Below are positions 9,156 to 19,171 of a stretch of DNA of 64,000 nt, in pieces (the first letter of the stretch is position 1; each line of letters begins with the position of its first letter). The stretch is from Methylobacterium sp. 17Sr1-1. GTDB lineage: Bacteria; Pseudomonadota; Alphaproteobacteria; Rhizobiales; Beijerinckiaceae. A model generated the notes under the pieces. It did not search any database, had not been told where the DNA came from, and saw nothing but the letters and a program-made list of their open reading frames with translations. The DNA is taken from positions 4,219,001-4,283,000 of the forward strand of contig NZ_CP029552.1 of the NCBI RefSeq assembly GCF_003173775.1, read 5' to 3'. Both the position numbers and the translations under genes were made by a program.

Positions 9156-10382
9156 ATGAGGCGCGTGGCAATCACCGGGATGGGCATCGTCTCGTCCATC
9201 GGCAATTCCACCCAGGAGGTGCTGGCTTCCTTGCGCGAGGCGCGCTCGGGCATCTCCCGCGCCGAGGATTTCGCCACCCACGGCTTCCGCAGCCAGGTCC
9301 AGGGCGCCCCCACCCTCGACGCCGAGGAGGTGGTCGACCGCCGCGCCATGCGCTTCCACGGCGGCGGTACCGCCTGGAACCACGTCGCGATGGAGCAGGC
9401 GATCCGCGACGCCGGCCTTGAGCAGGCCGAGGTGTCGCACGAGCGCACCGGCATCATCATGGGCTCGGGCGGTCCCTCGACCCGCGCCCTGGTGGAGGCC
9501 GCCGACATCGCCCGCGCCAAGGGGCCGAAGCGCGTCGGGCCGTTCGCGGTGCCGAAGGCCATGTCCTCGACGGCGTCGGCGACGCTCGCGACCTGGTTCA
9601 AGATCCGGGGCGTGAACTACTCGATCTCCTCCGCCTGCGCGACCTCGAACCACTGCATCGGCAACGCCGCCGAGATCATCCAGGGCGGACGCCAGGACAT
9701 CATCTTCGCCGGCGGCTGCGAGGAGCTGGACTGGACCCTGTCGGTCCTGTTCGACGCCATGGGCGCCATGTCCTCGAAGTACAACGACACCCCCTCGCGG
9801 GCCTCGCGCGCCTACGACAAGGCGCGCGACGGCTTCGTCATCGCGGGCGGCGCCGGCGTGCTGGTGCTGGAGGAGCTGGAGCATGCCCGCGCCCGCGGCG
9901 CGCGCATCTACGGCGAGGTCGCGGGCTACGGCGCCACCTCGGACGGCCACGACATGGTGGCGCCCTCCGGCGAGGGCGCGGTGCGCTGCATGCGCCAGGC
10001 GATCGAGAACCTCAAAGGGGTCAAGATCGACTACATCAACCCCCACGCCACCTCGACCCCCGTCGGCGACGACAAGGAGATCGAGGCGATCCGCGAGGTG
10101 TTCGGCACCGGCGACGCCTGCCCGCCGATCGCCGCGACGAAGTCGCTGACCGGCCACTCCCTCGGCGCCACCGGCGTGCAGGAGGCGATCTACTCGCTCC
10201 TGATGATGAACAACGGCTTCATCTGCGAGAGCGCCCATATCGACGAGCTCGACCCGGCCTTCGCCGACATGCCGATCCTGCGCGCCCGCAAGGACGACGC
10301 CAAGCTCGGCCACGTGCTCAGCAACTCCTTCGGCTTCGGCGGCACCAACGCCACGCTGGTGCTCAAGCACGTCGACGCCTGA
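9156..10382 (+). CDS. fabB: 3-oxoacyl-ACP synthase I
   Basis: A 408-residue thiolase-fold condensing enzyme (KAS I) that elongates the cis-3-decenoyl-ACP made by FabA. The catalytic triad is visible: Cys161 in [10 protein letters not shown], His in [11 protein letters not shown] and His in [12 protein letters not shown]. The ATG chosen ([10 protein letters not shown]) matches the family N-terminus; an AGG-rich site lies 13 bases upstream. It sits between fabA and fabI in a likely operon. Confidence 0.96.
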   Translation: MRRVAITGMGIVSSIGNSTQEVLASLREARSGISRAEDFATHGFRSQVQGAPTLDAEEVVDRRAMRFHGGGTAWNHVAMEQAIRDAGLEQAEVSHERTGIIMGSGGPSTRALVEAADIARAKGPKRVGPFAVPKAMSSTASATLATWFKIRGVNYSISSACATSNHCIGNAAEIIQGGRQDIIFAGGCEELDWTLSVLFDAMGAMSSKYNDTPSRASRAYDKARDGFVIAGGAGVLVLEELEHARARGARIYGEVAGYGATSDGHDMVAPSGEGAVRCMRQAIENLKGVKIDYINPHATSTPVGDDKEIEAIREVFGTGDACPPIAATKSLTGHSLGATGVQEAIYSLLMMNNGFICESAHIDELDPAFADMPILRARKDDAKLGHVLSNSFGFGGTNATLVLKHVDA

Positions 10383-10472
10383 CGCGGTCGGGTGCCTGTT
10401 CCGCGAGACGTGGACAGGCGCCCGCTCGCCGCGTAAAGGCCCGATCCACCCTTGAACAGCGGAGGATCGGGC

Positions 10473-11300
10473 GTGACGGGTTTGATGGCAGGCAAGCGCG
10501 GGCTCGTGATGGGCGTCGCGAACGACCACTCCATCGCCTGGGGCATCGCCCGCGCCCTGGCGGGCCAGGGCGCCGAACTGGCCTTCACCTACCAGGGCGA
10601 GGCGCTGGGCCGCCGCGTCGGGCCGCTCGCCGGTACCCTCGGCTCCTCCCTGGTCTTCTCTTGCGACGTCGAGGATCTGGCCTCCGTCGACGCCACCTTC
10701 GCCGCCCTCGACGAGGCCTGGCCCGAGGGCTTCGACTTCGTCGTGCACGCCATCGGCTTCTCCGACAAGGCGCAGCTCAAGGGCCGCTACGTCGACGTCA
10801 CCACCCGGGAGAATTTTTCCCGCACGATGGTGATCTCGTGCTTCTCGTTCACGGAGATCGCCCAGCGGGCGGCGACGCGGATGCGCCCCGGCGGCTCGCT
10901 CCTGACGCTCACCTATGGCGGCTCGACCCGGGTGATGCCGAACTACAACGTGATGGGCCTCGCCAAGGCCGCCCTGGAGGCGTCGGTGCGCTACCTCGCG
11001 GCCGATCTCGGGCCGCAGGGGCTCCGGGTCAACGCCCTCTCGGCCGGCCCGGTGCGGACGCTCGCCGGCGCCGGCATCGCGGATGCCCGCCTGATGTTCA
11101 ACCACCAGGCCGCTCACGCCCCCCTGCGGCGCACCGCGACGCTGGAGGACATTGGCGGCTCGGGCCTCTACCTGCTCTCGCCGCTCTCGGGCAGCGTCAC
11201 CGGCGAGGTCCACTACGTCGATTCGGGCTACAACATCGTCTCGATGCCGCGGCCGGAGGTGCTGAAGGCGCAGGATGCGGCCGGCGTGACCGACGCGTGA
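10473..11300 (+). CDS. fabI: Enoyl-ACP reductase (NADH)
   Basis: A 275-residue short-chain dehydrogenase-fold enzyme completing each fatty-acid elongation cycle. The modified nucleotide motif is [13 protein letters not shown], and the catalytic pair is Tyr158 and Lys165 in [16 protein letters not shown] start is preferred because GGAGGATC lies just upstream; an ATG four codons later is the alternative. Its position behind fabA-fabB couples unsaturated fatty acid synthesis with general elongation. Confidence 0.95.
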   Translation: MTGLMAGKRGLVMGVANDHSIAWGIARALAGQGAELAFTYQGEALGRRVGPLAGTLGSSLVFSCDVEDLASVDATFAALDEAWPEGFDFVVHAIGFSDKAQLKGRYVDVTTRENFSRTMVISCFSFTEIAQRAATRMRPGGSLLTLTYGGSTRVMPNYNVMGLAKAALEASVRYLAADLGPQGLRVNALSAGPVRTLAGAGIADARLMFNHQAAHAPLRRTATLEDIGGSGLYLLSPLSGSVTGEVHYVDSGYNIVSMPRPEVLKAQDAAGVTDA

Positions 11301-11363
11301 GCGGCGGCCGAGCCGGGGCACCGCGGGCCCCGACTTCGGGACGGCGGCCTCCGGGATGGGCTG

Positions 11364-13058
11364 TCAGGCGGCCCGGACGGTCGAGAGGAAGCGGGTGACC
11401 TCCGCCCGCAAGTGCTCGGACTGGCGCGACAGCTCGGTCGCCGCGCCGAGCACCTGGGAGGCCGCCTCGCCCGTCTCCCCGGCCGTGTCCGCGACGCTCC
11501 CGATGGTCTGCGTCACCGTGCCGGTGCCCTGCGCCGCCTGGCCGACGCTGTGCACGATCTCCTGGGTCGCCGTCCCCTGCTCCCTCACCGCATTCGCGAT
11601 CGTGGTGGCCGCGAGGTCGATCTCCCGGATGCGGCCGGTGATCGCGCCGATCGCCGTCACCGCCTGGCCCGTCACCCCCTGGATGCCGGCGATCTGCCCC
11701 GAGATCTCGCTCGTCGCCCGTGCGGTCTGCTCGGCGAGCGCCTTCACCTCGGCGGCCACCACCGCGAAGCCGCGCCCCGCCTCCCCGGCCCGGGCCGCCT
11801 CGATGGTGGCGTTGAGCGCCAGGAGGTTGGTCTGCCCGGCGATCGACGCGATCATCGTCACGACGTCGCCGATGCGCCCGACGGACGCGCTCAGTTCCCG
11901 GACCAGCGCCCCGGTCTGGTCCGCCTCTCGCGCCGTCGCCCGCGCGAGGTCGGCCGAACCGACGGCCTGCCGGTCGATCTCGTGGACCGATGCGCTCAGT
12001 TCCTCGGCGGCGGCGGCGACCGTTCCGACATTCGCGGACGCCTCCTCAACGGCCTTGGCCACCGTGCCGGTCTGCGATGCGGTCCGGCCCGCGGTGGCGG
12101 ACATCTGCCTGGCGGTCGCCTCCAGTTCGGTGGCCGAGGAGGAGACCAGACCGACGATCCCGCCGATCGCCCGCTCGAAGTCCTCGGCCATCCGCCGCAT
12201 TCCGCTTCGGCGCAGCGCCTCGGCCGACAGCCGTGCTTCCGCCGTCTCCGCCTCGAGATCGTGGTTGCGGCGCAGGCTCGCCTGGAAGCCGAGGGCGGCC
12301 CGGGCGATCTCGCCGATCTCGTCGCGATGCCCGGTGCACGGCACCGTGACGTCGACGTGGCCGCGCGCCAGGCCCGTCATCACCGAGGCGACCTGCAGCG
12401 CCCGGCCGGCGATGTCGCGGGCGAGCCACGCGATCACCGCGAAGGCGACGCCCGCACCGATGGCGGTGGCGAGCACGATCGTGGCCATCGTGCTCGCATT
12501 GGCCGCGCGGGCGGCCTCGGCGCCGGCGGTCGCCCGAAGGCTCGCTGCCGACTTCAGACCGTCGAGTTCCTTCCAGGCCGCATCGTACAGCTCGTTGGCC
12601 GGGCCGTTGAAGGCCGCGCGGGCTCCCTTGGCATCGCCGGCCGCCGCGGCGGCGAAGGCGGCGGCCTGCGCGTCGAGATAGCTCTGCCACTGGCGCAGGA
12701 AGCCCGCGAAGGTCGCGGCGGTCTCGCCGTCCGCCGGGAGCTTCGCGAAGTCCTGGGTCAGGCCCCGCATCTCGTCGATGCGCGCCACGTTGCGCTCCGC
12801 GGCGCGCGCCCTCGCGGCCGGCTCGGCCTCGTCGATCACGCGGGTCGCCCCCAGGCGCACGCGGGTCATCACCGCCCGCAGGTCGCCGATCAGGCTGACG
12901 CGCGGCAGCAGCAGGTCGCCGATCTCGTCGATCGCTGCCGCGCTTCGGTACACGCTCAGCGTCGCCTGTCCGCCCACGGCGATCACGATGAGGACGACGA
13001 GGGCCGCGAGACCGAGAAGCTGAGTCCGAAGGTGGAGGCGTTGACGGAGCGCGATCAT
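11364..13058 (-). CDS. Methyl-accepting chemotaxis protein
   Basis: A 564-residue transducer. It has an N-terminal membrane helix (about residues 14-36), a periplasmic four-helix-bundle-like sensing region, a second membrane helix near residue 200 ([23 protein letters not shown]), a HAMP segment, and a long signalling coiled coil with the conserved hairpin tip [20 protein letters not shown]. No C-terminal CheR/CheB-binding pentapeptide is visible. The ligand is unknown. It stands alone, convergent with fabI. Confidence 0.93.
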   Translation of the reverse strand: MIALRQRLHLRTQLLGLAALVVLIVIAVGGQATLSVYRSAAAIDEIGDLLLPRVSLIGDLRAVMTRVRLGATRVIDEAEPAARARAAERNVARIDEMRGLTQDFAKLPADGETAATFAGFLRQWQSYLDAQAAAFAAAAAGDAKGARAAFNGPANELYDAAWKELDGLKSAASLRATAGAEAARAANASTMATIVLATAIGAGVAFAVIAWLARDIAGRALQVASVMTGLARGHVDVTVPCTGHRDEIGEIARAALGFQASLRRNHDLEAETAEARLSAEALRRSGMRRMAEDFERAIGGIVGLVSSSATELEATARQMSATAGRTASQTGTVAKAVEEASANVGTVAAAAEELSASVHEIDRQAVGSADLARATAREADQTGALVRELSASVGRIGDVVTMIASIAGQTNLLALNATIEAARAGEAGRGFAVVAAEVKALAEQTARATSEISGQIAGIQGVTGQAVTAIGAITGRIREIDLAATTIANAVREQGTATQEIVHSVGQAAQGTGTVTQTIGSVADTAGETGEAASQVLGAATELSRQSEHLRAEVTRFLSTVRAA

Positions 13059-13396
13059 AGGTGCCTGGTCCGCCCATGGCGTCGATGTGACGATCAACAA
13101 CGGAAGTCGATTAAGAAATTGTCACTACGCGCTGCTATGCAGCATACGCTCTTATATTGCTCGATATTTCTGATAATTGCAGCAACCGAAGATTGAACGC
13201 GCGTGAGGATCGGCTTGCAGCGAGGACAGGGCGGCGACGGGGCCGAGGCGTGCCGGCCATACCGGGGATCCCTCGTGCCGATGTGTCGCTGCGGATGCGG
13301 GCCGGATCGTCCCCGTCGCTCAGGGCCCTGCCGACCACGTGACGCTTCGCGCGGCCGCGCGTTATCGCGGCGGACGACACGCGAGGAGAGCCCAGG
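13059..13396. other. Gene-free divergent promoter region
   Basis: About 340 bases between the chemoreceptor and the DUF427 gene. The first 130 bases are relatively AT-rich and probably hold the chemoreceptor promoter, with a small GCTGC/GCAGC inverted repeat near 13.13 kb. I see no further gene. Confidence 0.5.
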
Positions 13397-13896
13397 ATGC
13401 AGCGCGGCCACCCGAAGCCCGACCCGGTCGGCCCCGGCCAGGAGAGCGTGTGGGACTATCCCCGCCCCGGCTGGAACCGGTGCCGGAGCGCCTGCGCGTC
13501 GTCTTCGACGGGCTCACCATCGCCGACACGGTGCGGGGATGGCGGATCCTGGAGACGTCCCATCCGCCGAGCTACTACCTGCCGCCGGAGGACGTCGTGC
13601 CGGGCGCGCTCGTACCGGCCGGCGGCGGCTCCCCGTGCGAATGGAAGGGCCGCGCCCTCTACTTCGACGTCGTCGGGCCGCGGGGCCGGGCCGGGCGGGC
13701 GGCCTGGGCCTATCCGAACCCGACCGACGCCTTCGCAGCCCTCGCCGGGCACGTCGCGTTCTATGCCGGGGCGATGGAGGCGTGCTTCGTCGGCGACGCG
13801 CGCGTCACCCCGCAGCCGGGCGGCTTCTACGGCGGCTGGATCACGGACAACATCGTCGGACCGTTCAAGGGCGAGCCCGGCACAATGGGATGGTGA
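13397..13896 (+). pseudogene. DUF427 domain protein, frameshifted near the N-terminus
   Basis: The 5' frame starts at an ATG preceded by GAGGAG and reads RGHPKPDPVGPGQESVWDYPRP. The rest of the family sequence (LEPVPERLRVVFDG ... YYLPPEDV ... AWAYPNP ... FYGGW) continues in another frame. Adding one C to the CCCC run near 13466 restores a continuous protein of about 166 residues, which matches DUF427 domain layout. DUF427 proteins are small beta-rich proteins of unknown function. Everything after the break is intact, which argues for a recent event or a base-calling error. Confidence 0.7.
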
Positions 13897-13908
13897 TCCC
13901 CCCTCCTC

Positions 13909-14958
13909 TCACGCCGCGCGATCGGCCGGCCGCTCCTCGACCAGGGCGACGACGTCGTCCCAGCGCGACAGGAAGGCCGCGACGCAGTCGGGATCGAAAT
14001 GCGCGCCCGATTGCTCCTCGAGGAAGCGCCGGGCCCGCTCCAGCGGCCAGCCGGGCTTGTAGACCCGGGCCGAGATCAGGGCGTCGAACACGTCGGCCAC
14101 CGCCGTGATGCGGCCGGGCAGCGGGATCTCGGTGCCCTTGAGCCCCTGCGGGTAGCCCGCGCCGTCCCAGCGCTCGTGATGGGTGAGCGCGATCTCGGCG
14201 GCGAGCCGCAGGAGGCGCGACGGGCTGTCGTGCAGCATGCGGTAGCCCCGCAGGGCGTGCTGCATCATCTCGTAGCGCTCGGGCTCGGTGAGGGGCCCGG
14301 GCTTGCGCAGGATCGAGTCGGCGACGCCGATCTTCCCGATGTCGTGCATGGTGGAGGCGAGCGCGATGTCGTTGCCCTCCTCCTCCGACAGGCCGAGCCC
14401 GTCGGCGATGGCGAGCACGCAGCCGGCGACGCGGGTGAGGTGGTCGCCGGCCTGGTCGTCGCGGAACTCGGCGGCGAGCATCAGGCGGCGGATGATCTCG
14501 CGCTCGCGCTCCTGGCTCTCGGCCGCCGCCCGCTCGATCTCGCGGGTCAGCGCCCGGGCCTGGCTCTCGACCGCGTCCTGCGCGCGCGCGAGCGCGATCA
14601 GGTTGCGGCCGCGGATCGACAGGTCCGAGGCGTCGAGGGGCGGCAGCACCACGTCGGTGGCGCCGGCCTCCAGCCCGAGGCGGCGCGCCTCGGCCGGGTC
14701 GCCGTCGGCGATGAGCAGGATCGAGGTGTGGGCGAGGTGGGGCTTCAGGCGAAGGACGCGGATCAGCGCCGGCGCGTCGAGGCCGGGCCAGGCCTCGATC
14801 AGCACCAGGTCGACGGGTTTCGCCGCGAGGGCGGCGAGCGCCGCGCCGGGATCGGTCACCACGAGGGACGGCACGCCCGACGCGAACAACCGTGTCAGCC
14901 CGCCGGGATCGGGCCGGGCCGTGACGACCACGATTGCGGGATCGGCTGCATTGGTCAT
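13909..14958 (-). CDS. HD-GYP domain protein with degenerate receiver
   Basis: A 349-residue protein: an N-terminal receiver-like domain (residues 1-125), a short coiled-coil linker rich in Glu/Arg, and a C-terminal HD-GYP domain. The HD-GYP part is complete, with HDIGK, HHERWDGAGYP and LPGRI, so c-di-GMP phosphodiesterase activity is expected. The receiver lacks the N-terminal acidic pair (IVVVTARPDPGG) and has IEAWPGLD where the phospho-acceptor Asp is expected, so a Glu replaces Asp. It probably works without phosphorylation. The start is the ATG at MTNAAD. Confidence 0.88.
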   Translation of the reverse strand: MTNAADPAIVVVTARPDPGGLTRLFASGVPSLVVTDPGAALAALAAKPVDLVLIEAWPGLDAPALIRVLRLKPHLAHTSILLIADGDPAEARRLGLEAGATDVVLPPLDASDLSIRGRNLIALARAQDAVESQARALTREIERAAAESQEREREIIRRLMLAAEFRDDQAGDHLTRVAGCVLAIADGLGLSEEEGNDIALASTMHDIGKIGVADSILRKPGPLTEPERYEMMQHALRGYRMLHDSPSRLLRLAAEIALTHHERWDGAGYPQGLKGTEIPLPGRITAVADVFDALISARVYKPGWPLERARRFLEEQSGAHFDPDCVAAFLSRWDDVVALVEERPADRAA

Positions 14959-15131
14959 GGTCCCGGGGATTCCCTTCCGCGCCCGATGATGGCTCAAACT
15001 ACCGCGACTTGATAAAGCATTCTTTAAGCTTCCGCACCGCGCGGGTGCCGGGACGGTTCAGGATCGAACTAACGCAAAACCTTGATCCGGCATCGTTTCC
15101 TTGCCGGAACTGCGACCCCGGGCGGAACTGC

Positions 15132-15611
15132 TTAGATCGTGAAATCCGCGCCGGCCCGCGGGCCGGCGACCTGCGCGGCCTCGGCCCGGCCGCAGAGATC
15201 CTCCACGGTCACCGAATCGAGCACCGCAAGGTACGCCCCGGCCGCCTCCGCCACCAGGGGGGCGACGACGAGACCGGCGACGTCGTGGCCGCCGAGACCG
15301 GGCTCGGCGTCCGGGCCGAGCACCGCCCGGGCGATGTCGCCGGCGCTGATGCGGCGGCGCTCGCGGGCGAGCTCGTAGCCGCCATGCGGCCCGCGCAGGC
15401 CCTTGAGCAGGCCGTGATGGACCAGGGCCTGCAGCACCGCCTCGAGGTGGCGGGGCGGCAGGGCGTGGCGCGCCGCCAGCGCCTTGGCGCTCACCGGCTG
15501 CGGCCGGGCATGGAGCGCGATGTCGACCATCGCGGCGAGCGCGAGGCGCAGGCGCGGCGGGTCGAGGGCGGCGCCCGAAGCGGGCCGGGAGGGGTGGAGC
15601 ACCGCGTCCAA
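15132..15611 (-). CDS. Rrf2-family transcriptional regulator
   Basis: About 159 residues with an N-terminal winged helix (LRLALAAMVDIALHA, ALAARHALPPRHLEAVLQALVHHGLL, GPHGGYELARER) typical of Rrf2/IscR. Only one cysteine is present in the later region (VEDLCGRAE), so the three-Cys iron-sulfur site of IscR/RirA is absent. It follows dut with overlapping or near-overlapping ends and is last in the GntR-citE-dut operon. The start is uncertain: TTG here, or a GTG three codons later. Confidence 0.8.
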   Translation of the reverse strand: MDAVLHPSRPASGAALDPPRLRLALAAMVDIALHARPQPVSAKALAARHALPPRHLEAVLQALVHHGLLKGLRGPHGGYELARERRRISAGDIARAVLGPDAEPGLGGHDVAGLVVAPLVAEAAGAYLAVLDSVTVEDLCGRAEAAQVAGPRAGADFTI

Positions 15612-15619
15612 GCGCGTCG

Positions 15620-16129
15620 TCAGCCGCGGCCGGTCGAGCCGAAGCCGCCGGCGCCGCGGGTGCCGGTGCCGGCCTCCGGAAACGCGTCGACCACCGTCAG
15701 GGCGGGCCGCGCCACCCGGGTGAAGACGAGCTGCGCGATGCGCTCGCCCGGCCGCACCGTGAGGGGCGCGGCTCCCGGCGGGTTGCGGTTCCAGGCCGAG
15801 ATCATCAGCGGGCCCTCGTAATCGGCGTCGATCACCCCGACGGTGTTGCCGAGCACCAGCCCGTCGCGGTGGCCCATTCCCGAGCGCGGATAGACCATGG
15901 CGCACCAATCGGAATCGCGGATCGCCAGGGCGAAGCCGGCCGGGATCAGGGCCGGCGGCGCCTGCGGCTCGAGCATCATGGGCGCGTCGAGGCAGGCATG
16001 GAGGTCGAGCCCCGCGGCCAGGGCCGAGCCCCAGCGCGGAAAACCCCACTCGGTCAGGCGCGGATCGAGGATCCGGATCGCGACGTCGAGGCCGCTCGCG
16101 CTCTGCGTTTCCCGGTCGAGCCCGCTCAT
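15620..16129 (-). CDS. dut: dUTP diphosphatase
   Basis: A 169-residue trimeric dUTPase that hydrolyses dUTP to dUMP, keeping uracil out of DNA and feeding dTMP synthesis. The five family motifs can be followed: AAGLDLHACLD, PRSGMGHRDGLVLGNTVGVID, DYEGPLMI, GERIAQLVF and the flexible C-terminal Arg/Gly loop GTGTRGAGGFGSTG that closes over substrate. The ATG overlaps the upstream lyase stop by four bases (ATGA). Confidence 0.95.
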   Translation of the reverse strand: MSGLDRETQSASGLDVAIRILDPRLTEWGFPRWGSALAAGLDLHACLDAPMMLEPQAPPALIPAGFALAIRDSDWCAMVYPRSGMGHRDGLVLGNTVGVIDADYEGPLMISAWNRNPPGAAPLTVRPGERIAQLVFTRVARPALTVVDAFPEAGTGTRGAGGFGSTGRG

Positions 16130-16995
16130 GCCCGGCTTCCGGAGCGAGCCGCCACGGCGTCGGCCAGCGCGACGAGCCGGCGCGCCTCGTCCGCCTCGCG
16201 CCGCAGCACCGTGCGGCCGCGATGGGCGATTCCGGCCTGCCCCCTGGCGTCGGGCGCGTCGAAGGCGGCGACGAGGGCGCGCGCGGCGGCGAGCGCGTCC
16301 GGGTCGGGCGCGAAGGCGGCCTCGGCCCGGCGGGCGCCGGCGGGCGCGGTCGCTACCGCCCCGTCGAAGCCGAGGCCGCGGGCGCGGCCGATGTCGAGCC
16401 GGTCGGCGGGATCGAGCAGCACGTCGAGGTCGTGGGCGCGGGCAGCGGCGAGCGCGGTCGCGAGCCAGGCGAGGAGCGGCCCGGCCTCCGGCGCGCCCGG
16501 CGGCAGCCGTCCCCCGCGGGCGAGCGCGCCGGCATCGACGACGAGGCAGGCGAGCCGCGCATCGACGTCGCGCACCGCGCTCGCCACCGCCTCGGCCGCG
16601 AGGATGCCGAGCGGCGTGTCGAGGCCGGCCCAGAGCCGGACCCGCTCCGGAGCGTGGAGCCGGCGCAGGCGGCTGCCGATGCCGGCCAGATCCTCCGGCT
16701 CCTCGACCCGCGGCACCAGCACCGCGTCGGGCGCGGCCCCCGCCACCGCGGCGAGGTCGGCCTCGCCCCAGGGGGTGTCGAGGCCGTTGACTCGCACGAC
16801 CAGCTCGGCGGCGGCGAACCCGCCCTCGGCGAGGAACGCCGCGAGGCGGGTCCGTCCGGCCTCCTTGTCGGCGGGCATGAGCGAATCGGCGAGGTCGAGG
16901 ATCAGCGCGTCGGCGGGCTCGGCCCGGGCCGCCGCGAGGGCGGTCGCGGTGGCCGGCACCAGGAGGGCGCTGCGGCGGGGGCGGATGTCGGTCAT
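16126..16995 (-). CDS. HpcH/HpaI aldolase / CitE-like lyase family protein
   Basis: A 289-residue TIM-barrel protein of the CitE/HpcH superfamily (RSALLVPATATALAAARAEPADALILDLADS; VLVPRVEEPEDL). These enzymes cleave CoA-thioester or keto acids such as malyl-CoA. The usual Glu pair for Mg is not clearly conserved: the position expected to read I/V-E-T-A reads AGLDTPLG. Activity is therefore uncertain. It lies between a GntR-type regulator and dut on one strand. Confidence 0.8.
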   Translation of the reverse strand: MTDIRPRRSALLVPATATALAAARAEPADALILDLADSLMPADKEAGRTRLAAFLAEGGFAAAELVVRVNGLDTPWGEADLAAVAGAAPDAVLVPRVEEPEDLAGIGSRLRRLHAPERVRLWAGLDTPLGILAAEAVASAVRDVDARLACLVVDAGALARGGRLPPGAPEAGPLLAWLATALAAARAHDLDVLLDPADRLDIGRARGLGFDGAVATAPAGARRAEAAFAPDPDALAAARALVAAFDAPDARGQAGIAHRGRTVLRREADEARRLVALADAVAARSGSRA

Positions 16996-17050
16996 CGGTC
17001 GCGTGACTCCCCGAATGGCGGCGCATCTATGCCCCGGGTCGGGCCGTCCG

Positions 17051-17698
17051 TCACCCCAGCCGCGAGGCGAGGGTGCGGGCGAAGGAATCGATGTGGGCGG
17101 TCATCGCCGCCGCCGCACCGTCCGGGTCGCGCCGGCGCAGGGCGTCGAGGATCGCCGCATGCTCCTCGGCCACCTCCGCGAGATGATGGCCGGTGGCGAG
17201 CGACAGCGCCCAGAACCGCACCGAGCGCCCGTGCAGCCCGGCGAGCACCTCCGCGAGCACCCGGTTGCCCGAGGCCTCGGCGATGATCGCGTGGAAGCGC
17301 CGGTCCGATTCGAGGATCGCGTCGAGGCCGTCGGCCTGCGCCGCCAGCACGGCGTCGAGCTCGGCGAGGGCCGCCTCGCCGATCCGCCCGGCGGCGAGCG
17401 CCGCGCAAGCCGGCTCGGTGAGGCGGCGCACCTCGATCAGGTGGGCGAACTCGTCCATCGAGAGCGGCTGCACCAGCACGCCCTTGCGGGGCAGGATGCG
17501 GACCAGCCCCTCGTGCATCAGCCGGTGCAGGGCCTGGTTCACCGGCGTGCGGCCCAAGCCCAGCTCGGCGCAGAGCCCCGCCTCGTTCAGCGCGTCGCCG
17601 GGCTTCAGCCGCAAAGCCACGATGTCGTCCTTCAGCCGCCGATAGGCGCGCTCGTTCTGCGACAAAGGCGGGCACGAACCTGCACGCGTTTCAACCAC
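17051..17698 (-). CDS. GntR-family (FadR subfamily) transcriptional regulator
   Basis: A 215-residue regulator with an N-terminal winged helix (AYRRLKDDIVALRLKPGDALNE, GLGRTPVNQALHRLMHEGLV) and an FCD ligand-binding domain. The FCD metal ligands are plausible: Asp in ESDRRFHAIIAEASGN and the His in EEHAAIL and MTAHIDSF. FCD regulators sense small organic acids. It diverges from the MFS/DUF2848/amidase operon and precedes citE on its own strand, so it may control both sides. The start is GTG. Confidence 0.9.
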   Translation of the reverse strand: MVETRAGSCPPLSQNERAYRRLKDDIVALRLKPGDALNEAGLCAELGLGRTPVNQALHRLMHEGLVRILPRKGVLVQPLSMDEFAHLIEVRRLTEPACAALAAGRIGEAALAELDAVLAAQADGLDAILESDRRFHAIIAEASGNRVLAEVLAGLHGRSVRFWALSLATGHHLAEVAEEHAAILDALRRRDPDGAAAAMTAHIDSFARTLASRLG

Positions 17699-17762
17699 CG
17701 TTCACCGCTCCGCTTCTGCTGCCCGCCCCCTTACCACGGGGCACGCTCCGCTTGGACCGGCT

Positions 17763-17776
17763 TGTGAAATATCACA
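17763..17776. promoter_or_regulatory. Inverted repeat in the GntR/MFS divergent region, candidate operator
   Basis: TGTGA-AATA-TCACA, a five-base inverted repeat with a four-base centre, lies about 60 bases before the MFS start and 65 bases upstream of the GntR start. It is the only evident symmetrical site in the divergent promoter region. It could be the GntR operator; its arms also resemble a CRP half-site pair but with the wrong spacing. Confidence 0.45.
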
Positions 17777-17837
17777 GGCATGGTACTTGCAGAACCACAC
17801 GCCGGGCGGCCGGTTCGCGGACCGCGGGAGAAGAGCG

Positions 17838-19154
17838 ATGACGAGGGTGGAGACCGTGAGTACGCACGAACTGGACGAGGGCTATCGCCGGGCGACGCTC
17901 AGGCTGATCCCGTTCCTCGTCTTCCTGTTCATCCTGGCCTGGATCGACCGGGTGAATGTCGGCTTCGCCAAGCTGCAGATGCTGTCGGACCTGAAATTCA
18001 GCGAGGCGGTCTACGGCTTCGGCGCCGGCATCTTCTTCATCGGCTACTTCTTGTTCGAGGTGCCGAGCAACCTGCTCCTGGAGCGCATCGGCGCCCGCAA
18101 GACGCTGGCGCGGATCACCATCCTGTGGGGGCTCGCCTCGATGAGCCTCGCCTTCGTGCAGTCGGAATGGGCCTTCTACGCCATCCGCTTCCTGCTCGGC
18201 GTGTTCGAGGCCGGGTTCTTCCCCGGCGTGGTGCTCTACCTGACCTACTGGTTCCCGAGCGCGAAGCGCTCGCGCATCAACGGCCTTTTCATGACCTCGT
18301 TCGCCATCGCGGGCGTGGTCGGCGGCCCGCTCGCCGGGTTGATCATGGGCACGATGGGCGGCGTCTCGGGGCTGGCGAACTGGCAGTGGCTGTTCATCCT
18401 CGAGGGCATCCCGTCCCTGATCGCGGGCGCCGCGGTGCTGGCCTTCCTGCCCGACCGGCCGAAGGACGCGGCTTGGCTCAAGCCGGAGGTCGCCGCCGCG
18501 ATGACGGTGGTCGTCGAGGCCGAGGGACGGGCCGCCGGCAAGGAGGCGAGCTTCAAGGTTGCGCTCCGCGACGGCCGGGTCTGGCTCTGCGCCCTGATCT
18601 ATTTCTGCATCGTCAGCGGCAACGCCACGATCGCGTTCTGGACGCCGTCGATCATCAAGGAGATCGGCGTGCAGGGCGCCATCGCGATCGGCTTCCTCGC
18701 CGCGGTGCCCTTCATCGCCGGCACCATCGCGATGGTGTGGACCGGGGCGCATTCCGACCGCACCGGCGAGCGCCGGCTGCACTGCGCCGTGGCCAGCCTC
18801 ATCGCCGCCGCGGGCCTCGCCGCCACGGGCGCCCTGATCGGCCACGCGGTGCTGGCACTCGTCGCGCTGACGGTCGCGGCGATCGGCATCCTCGCCGCCT
18901 TCCCGGTGTTCTGGTCGCTGCCGCAGACCTTCTTGGCCGGCACCGCCGCGGCCGGCGCCATCGCGGCGATCAACTCGATCGGCAACCTCGCGGGCTTCGT
19001 CGCCCCCTACGTGGTCGGCCTGTCGAACACGCTGACCGGCACGTCGAGCAACGGGCTGTATTTCGTCGCCGGGCTGGAACTGCTGGCGGGCCTCCTGGTG
19101 CTGGGCTTCGCGCGCTGGCGCGAGAGCGCGGCCGACCTGGCGCCGGCCGAGTGA
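17838..19154 (+). CDS. MFS transporter, anion:cation symporter type
   Basis: A 438-residue integral membrane protein with about 12 membrane helices. Motifs typical of the anion:cation symporter (tartrate/galactonate/phthalate) branch are present: LIPFLVFLFILAWIDRVNVGFAKLQM at the first helix (here split at 20 residues as LIPFLVFLFILAWIDR), the loop SNLLLERIGARK, and AHSDRTGERR between helices 8 and 9. It likely imports an organic anion across the inner membrane. First gene of a rightward operon; ATG preceded by GGGAGAAGAG. Confidence 0.9.
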   Translation: MTRVETVSTHELDEGYRRATLRLIPFLVFLFILAWIDRVNVGFAKLQMLSDLKFSEAVYGFGAGIFFIGYFLFEVPSNLLLERIGARKTLARITILWGLASMSLAFVQSEWAFYAIRFLLGVFEAGFFPGVVLYLTYWFPSAKRSRINGLFMTSFAIAGVVGGPLAGLIMGTMGGVSGLANWQWLFILEGIPSLIAGAAVLAFLPDRPKDAAWLKPEVAAAMTVVVEAEGRAAGKEASFKVALRDGRVWLCALIYFCIVSGNATIAFWTPSIIKEIGVQGAIAIGFLAAVPFIAGTIAMVWTGAHSDRTGERRLHCAVASLIAAAGLAATGALIGHAVLALVALTVAAIGILAAFPVFWSLPQTFLAGTAAAGAIAAINSIGNLAGFVAPYVVGLSNTLTGTSSNGLYFVAGLELLAGLLVLGFARWRESAADLAPAE

Positions 19155-19171
19155 ATCAGGGAGAGAGACCG

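Noticed and set aside
9027..11321. A 764-codon open frame on the minus strand across fabB and fabI
   Set aside because: It is antisense to two well-conserved genes and translates to His/Arg/Gly-rich sequence without family motifs, a typical artefact at about 70% GC.
15620..17026. A single long minus-strand frame that would fuse the CitE-like region to dUTPase
   Set aside because: The upstream part is out of frame with the lyase protein; the dUTPase has its own ATG overlapping the lyase stop.
17763..17776. CRP binding site
   Set aside because: The TGTGA/TCACA arms are separated by four bases instead of six, and a GntR operator is more likely in this position.
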